64,000 bases of DNA from Aphrocallistes beatrix (taxonomy: Eukaryota > Porifera > Hexactinellida > Sceptrulophora > Aphrocallistidae). The stretch lies in NCBI GenBank assembly GCA_963281255.1, contig OY725488.1, positions 9,211,524-9,275,523 of the forward strand, given 5' to 3'. The first letter of the stretch is position 1, and each line of letters begins with the position of its first letter. Below, piece by piece: positions 21,156-32,490 of the stretch. Under the pieces are notes generated by a model that saw nothing but the letters and a program-made list of their open reading frames with translations, was not told where the DNA came from and did not search any database. The translations under genes were made by a program, and so were the position numbers.

Positions 21156-21947
21156 TCATCTACCTTGTGAAAGAAAAGATGGGATCATAAAATCGGAACG
21201 CTTGTCAGCGCTGAAGTCATCAAACACTGCATTCCAATCTAAATCCATTAGACCTAGGTTTGAGTCGTGCATGAACTTGGCTCTTTCGAAGGAATAACCA
21301 TCTACTGCGTCAGTGGCAGTATCAACTCGAGCATTTCCATCCACCATGGATTGGGCCAGCTGGAAAAACAGCTGAAGCAGTTCTATCGCAGGGGAGTAGG
21401 TTTGTGTGCTGCACATAATTTCACACTTCTTGGGCAACAGAACATCTAGGAAGATAGCACCTCCGAGGATCACATGTCCCGCTTGGATGGCTGGAGATAC
21501 AACTCGGAGAAAAGGGGGAACGACAGGGTACTCGGGTGGGAACTTTAGCTCAATAGTCACGTTCTCATTGCTCGGATAATGCATGGCTAGTTCCCTATTC
21601 AGATGACAAGGTTCTGGGAATTCTTTGATCTTCAGATGCCATATATGGATGTCGTTGTCTATCAGTCTCAAGTGATAGGAGCTCGTGGCTGTATTCACTA
21701 AATCAGATTTGTATATTTTCACTAACTCATTAAAGAGTCGATTTTCACATAACTGATTGGTAGAGATTTCTCTAGCTGTTTCAGTATCCATCCCGAATCC
21801 ACTCAACACATCTACCTTATTTAATTGGTTTGCATTGGTCAGCTGGTCTTCATCAATGTTATCAGAATGGTATTTTGCAAGTATTAATGAATCCGAATAT
21901 GCATTTGCTTCATCAGAGTATTTCTCATCTTCTCCATGACTGTCCAT
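21156..21947 (-). CDS. UBE2Q-like protein without catalytic Cys (Q1)
   Basis: 263 codons in one exon. The acidic N-terminus (MDSHGEDEKYSDE) is followed by a UBC-type fold at residues about 65-230. HIWHLKIKEFPEP, FPPEYPVVPPFLRVVSP and VILGGAIFLDVLLP align with the UBE2Q family. Where UBE2Q1 and UBE2QL1 have the active Cys (GGALCMELL), this protein has Phe (GGAIFLDVL), so it should not form a ubiquitin thioester. It may be a ubiquitin-binding or scaffold variant, like UEV proteins. ATG at 21947 is preceded by a TATA box at 22010-22018. The C-terminus differs from Q4 in its last 20 residues. Intact. Confidence 0.8.
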   Translation of the reverse strand: MDSHGEDEKYSDEANAYSDSLILAKYHSDNIDEDQLTNANQLNKVDVLSGFGMDTETAREISTNQLCENRLFNELVKIYKSDLVNTATSSYHLRLIDNDIHIWHLKIKEFPEPCHLNRELAMHYPSNENVTIELKFPPEYPVVPPFLRVVSPAIQAGHVILGGAIFLDVLLPKKCEIMCSTQTYSPAIELLQLFFQLAQSMVDGNARVDTATDAVDGYSFERAKFMHDSNLGLMDLDWNAVFDDFSADKRSDFMIPSFLSQGR

Positions 21948-22007
21948 AACTACTGCTCTATAAGTATTGATAGTTTGAGTTTATTGGTTTACTATCTCAT
22001 ATCAGTG

Positions 22008-22019
22008 CTTTATATATAG
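22008..22019 (-). promoter_or_regulatory. TATA box of Q1
   Basis: Minus-strand TATATATAAAG about 65 bp upstream of the ATG at 21947. Q2 and Q4 have similar TATATATA runs 55-70 bp upstream (about 45716-45727 and 53716-53726). Confidence 0.45.
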
Positions 22020-23224
22020 GTACATGCCAGCTTGTCATGTTTATGTATGGTCCAAAAAATTTATGTTGCATTGTATCATAAGAAAAATCTTCGAAATGAC
22101 TACATGGTAGAATGCTTTCAGTCTTACTGGAGAATGCGTGGCCATCACGTAAGCTATTATGAAGCATTAGTGCAGAACTCCCAAAGGAAGGGAAGTTCCA
22201 ACCAAGGAAAATGCTGAATAATCAATTTCAGTATTTTCTCAATGGTTTAACTCTTTTCTAGTTCAGTGGATTCCAGACGCGGCTATTTCCCTGAGGTGAT
22301 CTTGAGCACTTTTAGTTTCTTCTTCAATATCGTGATCGGACCAATCACTGGAATAAATCCAGTACTACCAACTCTCGACTTTTCTCCCAACTGTGTGACT
22401 GTAGAGCAGCAATCTGTCGTTTGTTGGAGTTGAGAAGCGTGTTTACACATTTGTTGTTGTTGTTGTTGTTGTTATTGTTGTTTTGAGAACATAAAAAGTC
22501 TTGCTTATCGTTTCCAAATGATGATTATCTGACCATCATTGCATTTACCTGGAAACATTGAATTGATGAAACCTAATTGTGAAAATGACACACATGTGAC
22601 CATAGAAAGTATATCATATATCGAATAGAACGTTTATAGTCTAGAAATTAGTTAAACTAAGGATAAGTCAAGGCAGGTCTAATTCTAGTAACAATCATAG
22701 ATTTCTATAACTCAACATGAGCATGATAAAGAAACCTAGAAATCAACAAATTTTCCAAAACTAAATCAGACATGACGATTCAAAATATCATTAGCATATA
22801 GTGTTAGATACGTTTTAAGTTAAGCAATGATCTAAGGTTTCAAACACTCGTAAATAGTGCATATGCCATCGTAACCTAGGTAATAATACGGATACCATGG
22901 AATTTGACCTAAAGAAATTAATTAAGTATAAAAATTACCTAAATTGAAGTAGGATTTTAGGTATTTGGGACCGTATTCTGCGGCTAATACTCCATGGGTT
23001 CTTAGGTCAAATAAAATCGTATCAAAGTATACATATCCGTAGGCAAATTATTCATTAGTCGTCTTATGATTGCGCAATAGGCCATATTTAGAGCATATTT
23101 AGCGATTTTCTGACCTGTTTAAAGTCTACATTTAAGCGAAGTTAGATGATTCTCAGGTATACCCAAGCAGTAGTAATTGGGAATATTGCCATTTGCCTGA
23201 ATCGTAATTTGGAATATTAGATTT

Positions 23225-23300
23225 ATCCAACTTGAATATACTTATTTGATTGGTTAGCATTGCACAGCTGATCTTCATTGCAATCAGAATCGATTCGTTT
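23225..23300 (-). pseudogene. UBE2Q-like N-terminal relic in A2
   Basis: Plus-strand TTGGTTAGCATTGCACAGCT followed by GATCTTCATTGCAATCAGAA lines up with the region of Q1 and Q4 encoding the acidic N-terminus (about residues 25-45). It is very short and not translatable. It suggests that unit A is the remains of a UBE2Q-like locus. Confidence 0.45.
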
Positions 23301-24729
23301 CGGGTTTTCAGTCATATATAATATGATCACGAATCCAGCAAAAAATAACTTTATAGGCATAAATATTGGACTTAAGTATATATCTGTTACAAATGCTACA
23401 AGATTTTATCTTTTTTATTGCTAGAGGTTTGTTAGTAAGCGCTCGGTAGATACTCCATCTAATCCCCAAAATGGGAGTATGATTGTATGGAGAATGTCCC
23501 CTGGATTCACACACATGATATCAGTGCTATAGGTACCAGGTTTTCACATTTTCATAAATGATGCAACCAAAATTATGTTGGATTGTGTTATAAGAAAAAT
23601 CTGCAAAATGACTACATGGTAGAACTCTTTCAGTCTTACTGGATAATGCGTGGCTATCGCGTAAGCTATTATGAAGCATTAGTACAGCACTCCAAAGGAA
23701 GGGAAGTTCCAACCAAGAGAAATACTGAAACATCAATTTGAGTATTTTCTCATCGGTTTAACTCTTTTCTAGTTCAGTGGATCCCAGACGTGGCTATTTC
23801 CCTGAGGTGATCTTGAGTACTTTAGTTTCTTCTTCAATATTGTGATTGAACCAATCACTGGAATAAATCCAGTGATAACAACTCTTGACTTTTCTCCCAA
23901 CTGTGTGACTGTAGAGCAGCAATATATCGTCGGTTGAAGTTGAGAGGCGTGTTTACACATTTGTTGTTTTGTTATTGTTATTGTTGTTTTGAGAACATAA
24001 AAAGTCTTGCCTATCGTTTCCAAATGATGATTATCTGACCATCATTGCATTTACCTGGAAACATTGAATTGATGAAACCTAATTGTGAAAATGACACACA
24101 TGTGACCATAGAAAGTATATCATATATCGAATAGAACGTTTATAGTCTAGAAATTAGTTAAACTAAGGATAAGTCAAGGCAGGTCTAATTCTAGTAACAA
24201 TCATAGATTTCTATAACTCAACATGAGCATGATAAAGAAACCTAGAAATCAACAAATTTTCCAAACTAAGCCAGACATGATGATTCAAAATATCATTAGC
24301 ATATAGTGTTAGATACGTTTTAAGTTAAGCAATGATCTAAGGTTTCAAACACTCGTAATTAGTGCATATGCCATCGTATCCTAAGTTACAATAAGGATAC
24401 CATGGAATTTGACCTAAAGAAATTAATTAAGTATAAAAATTACCTAAATTGAAGTAGGATTTTAGGTATTTGGGACCGTATTCTGCGGCTAATACTCCAT
24501 GGGTTCTTAGGTCAAATAAAATCGTATCAAAGTATACATATCCGTAGGCAAATTATTCATTAGTCGTCTTATGATTGCGCAATAGGCCATATTTAGAGCA
24601 TATTTAGCGATTTTCTGACCTGTTTTAAGTCCACATTCAAGCGTAGTTAGATGATTCTCAGGTATACCCAAGCAGTAGTAATTGGGAATATTGCCATTTG
24701 CCTGAATCGTAATTTGGAATATTAGATTT

Positions 24730-24805
24730 ATCCAACTTGAATATACTTATTTGATTGGTTAGCATTGCACAGCTGATCTTCATTGCAATCAGAATCGATT
24801 CGTTT
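24730..24805 (-). pseudogene. UBE2Q-like N-terminal relic in A3
   Basis: Same relic as at 23225-23300, carried in the next tandem unit 1505 bp downstream. Confidence 0.45.
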
Positions 24806-25561
24806 CGGGTTTTCAGTCATATATAATATGATCACGAATCCAGCAAAAAATAACTTTATAGGCATAAATATTGGACTTAAGTATATATCTGTTACAAATG
24901 CTACAAGATTTTATCTTTTTTATTGCTAGAGGTTTGTTAGTAAGCGCTCGGTAGATACTCCATCTAATCCCCAAAATGGGAGTATGATTGTATGGAGAAT
25001 GTCCCCTGGATTCACACACATGATATCAGTGCTATAGGTACCAGGTTGTCACATTTTCATAAATGATGCAAACAAAATTATGTTGGATTGTGTTATAAGA
25101 AAAATCTGCAAAATGATTACATGGTAGAACTCTTTCAGTCTTACTGGATAATGTGTGGCTATCGCGTAAGCTATTATGAAGCATTAGTAGTACAGTACTC
25201 CGAAAGGAAGGGAAGTTCCAACCAAGGGAAATACTGAAACATCAATTTAAGTATTTTCTCATCGGTTTAACTCTTTTCTAGTTCAGTGGATCCCAGACGT
25301 GATATTTCCCTGAGATGATCTTGAGCACTTTTAGTTTCCACTTCAATATTGATAGAACCAATCACTGGAATAAATTCAGTGCTACCAACTCTTGTTTTTT
25401 CTCCCAACAAGTGGAAGAAGAGCAGCTATGTGTCGTCTGTTGGAGTTGAGAGGCGTGTTTATTGTTGTTGTTGTTATTGTTTTGAGAACATAAAAAGTCT
25501 TGCCTATCGTTTCTAAATGATGACTATCTGACCATCATTATATTTATCTGGAAACATTGAA

Positions 25562-25642
25562 TATTGGCAAGGAGGAGTGCAAAATGAATGGATGGGGCAT
25601 TTTAAAAATCTTCAACAATGAAGCTGAAGAGGTGGAATGTAC
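25562..25642 (+). pseudogene. Coding-like fragment, copy of 49895-50068, left part
   Basis: Reads MDGWGILKIFNNEAEEVECT up to the insertion point of the foldback element. The right part resumes at 26529 and contains stops. See 49895-50068. Confidence 0.4.
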
Positions 25643-26520
25643 GGGGACGCTGCATTAGTTAGAATTTTAAGGTTGTTACAAGTTAGAATTTTATCAACTT
25701 TCACAAGTTAGAATTGTTTTTTGAGTCGATTGTCACAAGTTAGAATTGTTTTTAACTCGATTGTCACAAGTTAGAATTGTTTTTAACTCGATTGTCACAA
25801 GTTAGAATTGTTTTTAGCTCGATTGTCACAAGTTAGAATTGTTTTTTGAGTCGATTGTCACAAGTTAGAATTGTTTTTAGCTCGATTGTCACAAGTTAGA
25901 ATTGTTTTTTGAGTCGATTGTCACAAGTTAGAATTGTTTTTTGAGTCGATTGTCACAAGTTAGAATTGTTTTTAACTCGATTGTCACAAGTTAGAATTGT
26001 TTTTAACTTGACTGTCACAAGTTAGAATTGTTTTTAACTTGATTGATGAGGATGATGAAATTGACCCATCAGAAAATAAATGTGCCGTATGTTTATTGCC
26101 ACGAACAACTACTTGGGTATTTATGCCTTGTAGGCATGCTCATTGTTTTAAAGAATGTAGCGAAAGGCTGGAAGAATTGGGACAGCCTTCCGGTATGTCG
26201 CTCTAGTATTCACAGCATATTCCAAATTTTTAATTAGGATTTTTCCATTTTTTCATAATTTTACATTTTTCTTCATTATCTTCATTTTCTACTAATTTTA
26301 TTTATCATTTTGATTGTTCTACTTCTTTTATTTATTATTTTCTTTGTTTTCACATTTTATTTTAAATGTCCTTTCTTAAAAAACGATTCTAACTTGTGAC
26401 AATCAAGTTAAAAACGATTCTAACTTGTGACAATCGACTCAAAAAACAATTCTAACTTGTGACAGTTGATAAAATTCTAACTTGTGACAACCTTAAAATT
26501 CTAACTAATGAAGGCACCCC
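25643..26520 (+). mobile_element. Foldback element with ACAAGTTAGAATTG arrays and a RING fragment
   Basis: Flanked by the 8-bp duplication GAATGTAC (25635-25642 and 26521-26528). The empty site is intact at 49979-49986. Ends are GGGGACGCTGCATTAGTTAG and, inverted, GGGGTGCCTTCATTAGTTAG. The left arm holds about 13 tandem copies of CACAAGTTAGAATTGTTTTT; the right arm has about five in inverted orientation. A RING-finger fragment sits in the middle. Superfamily unresolved: the 8-bp duplication fits hAT, P or Merlin-type elements, and the arm architecture recalls Drosophila Galileo or FB. Confidence 0.85.
26039..26236 (+). pseudogene. RING-finger (IAP-type C3HC4) fragment in foldback element
   Basis: One plus frame reads ENKCAVCLLPRTTTW and then VFMPCRHAHCFKECSERL. 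After one frame change it continues LPVCRSSIHSIFQIFN to a stop. This is the cysteine-histidine pattern of a C3HC4 RING of the inhibitor-of-apoptosis or Mib type. The seventh metal ligand (first C of CPVCR) is replaced, and the frame is shifted near 26180-26190, so it is inactive as it stands. RING domains of this sort are E3 ubiquitin ligases. Its place between inverted arms implies capture, or descent from an autonomous element's own gene. Confidence 0.65.
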
Positions 26521-26528
26521 GAATGTAC

Positions 26529-26965
26529 CTTTTAACATCTAATCACAGAGGACATTGAAAATATAAGAGCTCACATCAAACATTAATTTGATTCAGACAT
26601 GCACTGGTGAGACATTAGCAGTGGATTCAATAGTCTCTGGGAACAAATCTCATCTCTGAGGATCAATTCCTTCCCGAAGAATGAAAAATTCCGGTTTTGT
26701 TTGTAATTATAATCATGCCTTCAGCTAAATATAATATACAAAAGTATGCTTCGCAGCTTGGGGACACTGTCTGTCCGCAGATTCGACCTGAGAGTGCCTG
26801 AGGATATAAATAAACGGTTGATTGCTTTCAATTCTCCACTAAAAATGTTATCTATCTACGGTTATGCTCATGAATTCAGAACTGGAAAAGAAAGATTAGG
26901 ATCATGATAAAAGTAATTTCTAAACATTAACAAACTAATCCTGAAATGATTAATCAATGAGAGCT
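26529..26965. other. Repeat-derived stretch, no gene
   Basis: The first 170 bp match 49987-50150. A degraded minus-orientation Helentron-like 3' end lies at about 26743-26810 (GCTTCGCAGCTTGGGGACAC). Nothing else supported. Confidence 0.45.
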
Positions 26966-27040
26966 TAGGCACCCAAAGAACGCCTCTGGTGGACGTAGTG
27001 TCAGCCATCCGCACAGCGCAAGCAAGCGAAGCGCGATTGT
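26966..27040 (+). repeat. Helentron-like 3' end fragment
   Basis: GCGCAAGCAAGCGAAGCGCG plus the upstream GGTGGACGTAGTGTCAGCC motif. The body is missing. Confidence 0.6.
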
Positions 27041-27654
27041 AGCAGATAAATCTGGAATAGACATAACTCAATATGCATAAACACATTAATTTGATTGGCT
27101 GAAATGACAAAAATGTTTACAAAACATAATTCTGGAGACCAATGAAATTACTGGTTTCGTGTAATTGTTACCCAGTTTCAAATTTCCACCATATAAGGAA
27201 TATATGCATATTAAAGGTAAGTAGATTTGGTGCAATTAGGACCGATTGAAATTTCAGGAGGGAGCATAAGGACGGACGTTCGACACCGATCATGACACAA
27301 GGCAACTCTTATAGTACTGTCACGAAAATTTTGGTCCGGGGGACCAAAATTTTCATGGAAAATTGGTCCTCCCCTGAAAATTTTGGTCCTACTATGGACC
27401 AATTTTCCATGGAATTTTGGTCCGGGGGGACCATTTTTTTCAGGGAAAATTGGTCCGGGGGGACCATTTTTTTCATGGAAAATTGGTCCTGGGGGGGACC
27501 ATTTCTTTCAGAAAAAATTGTCTGGGAGACTAATTCTTTCATGGAAAATTAGATTCTATCAATCATTTGACATCCTCGATTTTTATACTTTTAATTGTCG
27601 AAGTTGTTTGACCCCGGACTGACAATTCATATTTTAGTATTCAATACATTAGAT

Positions 27655-28014
27655 CAGTGTTTCTCAACCTTTTTCTTCTCGCGGCACCCTTTCTAAACTT
27701 ACACCTTTCAGCGGCACCCCTTAATTTGACTTAGGGGCAGGCCAATGAACAAATGATAGTAAAAGTGGAGATTGATTTGAATTATTACTACTTTATTATA
27801 GAATAACTAATTAATATACTAGGAAATTATTGTGAATATTGTATAATAAATTATTCCAGAGGATTGTCAGAGGACAATCATCAAATTCAACATTGGCAAT
27901 GGTATCAATAGAAAATAAAATAAAGCAGTATGTAAGTGTGGTAAGGCCTGCGGCAACCCTAGAGGAAGCAAATGGCACCCCAGGGTGCCGCGGCACCCCG
28001 GTTGAGAATCACTG
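27655..28014. mobile_element. hAT-type MITE (CAGTGTTTCTCAACC)
   Basis: Ends CAGTGTTTCTCAACC and GGTTGAGAATCACTG with an 8-bp duplication CATTAGAT (27647-27654, 28015-28022). Internal GGCACCCC motifs occur near both ends. Non-coding. Confidence 0.9.
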
Positions 28015-28250
28015 CATTAGATGGACAATACTCAGGCGTTCAAGATTCCTGAATATACTTATCCCCAATTGCATACTAATACTGTATTGTTATGGATTTG
28101 TTATATCACAGTATGATACCAAGAAGTAACTCATTCTAGTCATACCAACACTTAAACAATGGTTGTTACTAATATCCGGGACAGGACGGGACAGCTGCAG
28201 GATATCCCCGATTTTAACTAAAATATTGGACATGTCCCAATAGACCAGGG

Positions 28251-28372
28251 TTGCAGTGGGAATGGGAGTGATTTTTCCCCCGGCGGGGATCCCCATAGGA
28301 TTCCTATGGGGATTCCCACAGGAATTTTATGGGAATGTGAATTGAAATTTAATTCCCACGGAAACCCTGATA
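28251..28372. mobile_element. hAT-like MITE (CAGGGTTGC)
   Basis: Ends CAGGGTTGCAGTGGG and CACGGAAACCCTG, with GGGGATTCCCA palindromes inside. A relative is in the intron of N4 at 51754-51866. The target duplication is not clear. Confidence 0.5.
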
Positions 28373-28833
28373 CATATTTAGCTAATATCAAATCTAATAA
28401 GTGTATTTTATTTATTCTGTTCTCTAAAATCTGAACTCTCTTCCTATTGAGTGCCTATCTATTCCAACTATAATAACTAGACCTAATAACAGCTACCGCA
28501 GCGCCACTGGGGCTTGACATCCTTTCCAAATGGTGATGCATTTTTCATTGAAATATTGGTTATGGCGGACCAAAATTCCTTATGGAAAATTGGTCCCCGG
28601 ACCAAAATTCCCTGAAAAAAGTGGTCCCCCCGGACCAAAATTCCATGGAAAATTGGTCCACGTAGGACCAAAATTTTCAGGGGAGGACCAAAATTTTCGC
28701 GGACCATTTTTCCAGTGACAGTACTATGAGCTACACTAAAAATGGCATAATTCGTAATCTCAAACCTTTGTTAAAATTTGAAGTAAGAAATTTAATAAAA
28801 ATATAAAACACATGATCAGAAACTAGATACAGG

Positions 28834-30626
28834 TTAGTAACTTTGGAATGTAAAGTTAGGATTACATGACACAATACATATTGTCCCGGAATGAGACACA
28901 GCAATACCAAAGGGTTCAATGAGTTCTCCTCTTGACTTCCCTTTCTTCCCTAGAGTGTGTAGGAGCTCACCGGAATGTGTGAATATCTTGATAGTGTCAT
29001 GTCCATAGTCACTAATCAAGATATTCATATCTGGATCTAAACAGAAGAAGAATGGTCTATAAATCAAACAACTCCCTGCATATCCTTGAGAGACACAGGA
29101 AATGAGCAGGTTTCCACTCCTGGATAATATTCTCACGCAGTTAGGACTCTCGTCTAGTACCACCAGTGTATCTGGACTCAGTTTCACGTCTAGAGGGGAG
29201 TCAAGGATTCCTGTCCCAATACAGGATTTGAAACTGAGGTTACCTGAGAATACACTAACTCTGTAGTTCCACGAATCTGCTATGAACACATCTCCATTGC
29301 TGTCTATACATAATCCTCTAGGATACCTTAGTTCTCCTTCAGCTCCTCCTTTAGTTCCAGCTCTGTTGATTAGTTGGAGAGTGTCTTTATTGAATTGGAG
29401 TAGAGAGTGTTGTACAACGTCTGTAACGAAGATGAATTCTTCTGTTACTGCTATTCCATATGGTAGACTGAGTACTTCCTGTCCAAACTGAGTAAGGAAC
29501 TCTCCTTGGAAGGACAGTACCTTTGCACAGCTGTTACCTGAATCAGCTATGTAGACTTTCTGAATCATTTCGTCCAATTCTAATCCTCTGGGATTTTTAA
29601 GCTCGTTATTTCCTGTTCCTAGCTTCACAGTTGACATGACGGGTCTTTTCTTAGTGGTGTAATCGGGACATATCCAGGTGTCGACATCTCCAAACTCAGA
29701 GATTTGAGATTGGAGGGTTGCTAGGGACGGACAATGGAATGTTAAGGTAGGGAGTTTAGTTGTTGTCTCTAGCTCCTTCTGTCCCTGTTGGTACAGCTGT
29801 CCTGCTTGCTGGTGCAAGGGGATATTCACGTTAGCCTAAAATGGAGAGAATCGGAATATATTCAAACAAATAGAAAAGATTCGAAAATGTTGATTTTACT
29901 TAGTGACATAACTTGTATTAGTTGTTAAGACTTTGTACATAATTTGAGTATAATTTCGAGTAAAGATGTATGATGAAGAGCCTCTACTATGATCATTCAG
30001 AATCTACTCAGGTAGTAGAGTCAGAGTAAAGTGGGATATATGCATATAGGAGTTTACGAAATAATAGCGCCAGTTCTAAATTTACGCGCTACATACACCT
30101 GAATGAAACCCAGATGCTAATTCTTTTGGAAAATCCTTGAATATCTGTTCCATAAGTTTTGCATCTCAACGTTTAAAACATTTAATTATATAAAATTCGG
30201 GGAATATGATAATTGAACAAAACAAAAGACACATTCACTGTTCTGAGACAAAACAGTGAATGTGCGAATCGCGAAATAAAAGCGAATAAGCTACGGTCTC
30301 CAGAATCTATTTCAATCGGAATGGAGACAACTGCTAATCATCACAACTTTATAAGCTAAATACGCAGTCATGAATAGTTCATTGTTAGAGAGACTGACCT
30401 TTAAGCTGAGTTCTGCCATGTGTCGCTGTGCTCTGAGCAATTCTTCCAGAGCTCCAATGCGAGTCTTCTCTTTGTTCAGGAACTCCTCTCGCATCTGGAC
30501 TACCTTCTGGAGGAGGGCGTCCTTCCTCTGGATCAGCTGATTGAACATGCGTTCTATCTGCTCTGCGACACGGTTGAAGTGTGCCATGGTGTCACTGGGA
30601 GCAGGTGGTGGCATATTAGTGGCCAT
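28834..30626 (-). CDS. Coiled-coil/NHL-propeller protein N1
   Basis: Two exons, joined 30626-30399 and 29835-28834, phase 0 (SLK|ANVNIPLHQ). The donor is AAG|GTCAGT, and the acceptor is an AG after a TCTCTCCATTTT tract. Exon 1 gives MATNMPPPAPSDTM and a coiled coil. Exon 2 finishes the coil (to about residue 110), then a six-bladed NHL propeller (about 145-409) ending NPNFTFQSY. No RING or B-box, so it is not itself a classical TRIM ligase. NHL propellers bind RNA or protein on one face. N1 has a 76-codon exon 1, four codons shorter than its paralogs (one LIEQ-type repeat missing). Intact, about 409 aa. No UBE2Q-like partner is directly upstream. Confidence 0.85.
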
Positions 30627-31340
30627 TTTTGTCTTCAGTTTTGCTGAGTTGAATTGAGTAGAAAGAATATAGTTTATCCTAGAAACTTTCTCTAATATAT
30701 GTAATCTGAGAATGCCATAATACGTCAATGGTTGCTATGGTAACCTGGGAATGTTATCTTATTTGCGTAAGTAGAAGCAACTCAGATTTCTCATTTGCTA
30801 TCTTTACAAGTGCTGACATCATCTTACTACGAGACAATATGTTCTAACATTGATTATATGCAGTGTAACATTGATTTAGTAATGTTGACGCGGAACGACA
30901 TGAATTATTACCCAAATTAGGGGCTTGATCATCGGCATCCTAATATCTTCATCTTCCAACTTGCACACAGTTAATCAGCTAGATCTTATAGTTGAACAAT
31001 AAGGAAGTCTAGACTAGAACATATACATACCATGGATGCATGAAGCAAGCGAATAGCTAACATTCTGTTATTTAGGGGCAATGTAAATGTATTATTTGTA
31101 TGGAAGTTGGTTGATTGATAAATTTGCTATGACTCATCTAACTATAAATCTCAGCCATTATTTAACCTTAAAACTTATCATAACCAATTGTTATTATAAG
31201 TTTCGCTATCTTAAATCTCTATCATAAGAAAGTAGGTCAGTTTAGGTAGAATTTAATTTGAAAGGTACAGTTGAGTTAGATCAAGAATACAGCAATAAGC
31301 TTCTAACTACTCTAGAATGAGCTGAACTAGTGACAAGGTG

Positions 31341-31979
31341 TTAGTGAGTTAGTTAGTTGGGTGGAGCTGTCATCTAACCTCCTCCGACAGGTAAATCGAA
31401 AGGGGCAACCGGCAGATCGATACGTCCGATCGGTAGATCGATAGGGGTGAGCACATCGAGGTGTGTGGAGAGAACTTCCTTCCGAGAAGAGTTCTTGTTG
31501 GTAGAGCTGAGCTGTTTGCCAATCATCTTACTGCTGAGTTAGTAGTTGAGAAGAGAGAGTAAAGTTGAGTAGAGTGGAGAGATGATTGGAGTGTATTCTT
31601 GATCGAACTGATCTCACTCAGAATCCGTTCTTATTTATACTCGTGTGCGTTGCTAAGGGGTTGATTGAGGTATGTCGAGTGGCAGGTTGAATATAATGCT
31701 GCATTGTAGAACGTATGTACAGTTGAATACCAATGGAGTAGCTTGACAACGAAACGGTTAAGCAATAAATTACAGAGAGTATAAATAAGACACATATTTG
31801 ACAGTTGAACAAGCACTCTCTCTCCTCTGCTCCACTATTCAACGGTCTTTGTGTATGACTGTGGAAGAGTGGAACAGCATTCCAATCTCTCCATCACTCT
31901 CTCTACATTCCAGTGTAGCAGTAGCGTTGCTGTGTTGTTACAGCAGTGTTTTCATTGGCTTATGAGACATTCCTGCAAC
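31341..31979 (-). repeat. LTR-like sequence (possible solo LTR fossil)
   Basis: On the minus strand it starts TGTTGCAGG, carries TATAAATAAG about 330 bp in, and ends ...CTAACA, so it resembles a solo LTR. I could not find a convincing target duplication, and it may instead be a promoter or other repeat. A second copy lies at about 38960-39600 within the segmental duplication. Confidence 0.25.
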
Positions 31980-32490
31980 AAATTACTCCACCTAATCTGC
32001 TTGAATTATCTATAAACTAAACGTACAATAAGCTCATAAGTCCATACCATTAACTGCAATATAGTGAGATCTATCCATAATGATGCAACACTCAATGATA
32101 GCATTAACTAGTTCCTAGTCAAGTTTAAGATGAATAGACATGTATACTATAAGTGGAGTAGACCAACTGGGAGGTTTCTCGACAAACTGGACATTCCTGG
32201 ATCGTAGTTAATAAAAAAACTGGACATCTTTTAAATTGAAATTATATTAAAGAAATATTGCAATATGCATAATAGTAACTAACTGGAATAGAAGTATTGT
32301 CAAATGCAATATAAGTACGTACGCATACTATAGTATGCTAGAGAAATGCCTCATCTTTCTGTACAGTGTACATTCAAATACATAATTACATCTACGGCAG
32401 TGTTATGACGGCGGAGGTAGTGAATATGACAACCAATTTGAAATTTGCATGAGAGGATTAAAATTCAATGGCACTAGATTTGCTCCAAGG

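Larger units (their letters stand above)
22022..25640. repeat. Tandem segmental units A2, A3 and partial A4
   Basis: The unit is about 1505 bp. Positions 23308-23514 and 24813-25019 encode identical peptides in the same frame, so A2 and A3 separated recently. A4 stops near 25560, where it joins a coding-like piece (25562-25642). Each unit starts with the flank of a UBE2Q-like gene. No intact gene inside. Confidence 0.85.
27319..28719. mobile_element. Foldback element with GGACCAATTTTCC arrays and nested hATs
   Basis: Left arm 27319-27545 and right arm about 28555-28719 are built of repeated GGACCAATTTTCCATGG-type units in inverted orientation. Outer ends begin GTCAC on each side. Flanks are AGTACT (27313-27318 and 28720-28725); the empty site is at 50446-50451 in the paralogous flank of gene N4. 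Two hAT-type elements have inserted between the arms. No coding frame. Confidence 0.75.

Noticed and set aside
25655-26045. CRISPR-like or satellite array
   Set aside because: Same reasoning; it is one arm of the element at 25643-26520, with inverted copies at the other end.
27292-27552. 86-codon repetitive frame (MENWS units)
   Set aside because: Chance frame through the GGACCAATTTTCC arrays of a foldback element.
31618-31842. 74-codon minus-strand frame (also at 39238-39462)
   Set aside because: Conserved only because the whole segment is duplicated; composition is not protein-like, and it lies in an LTR-like block.
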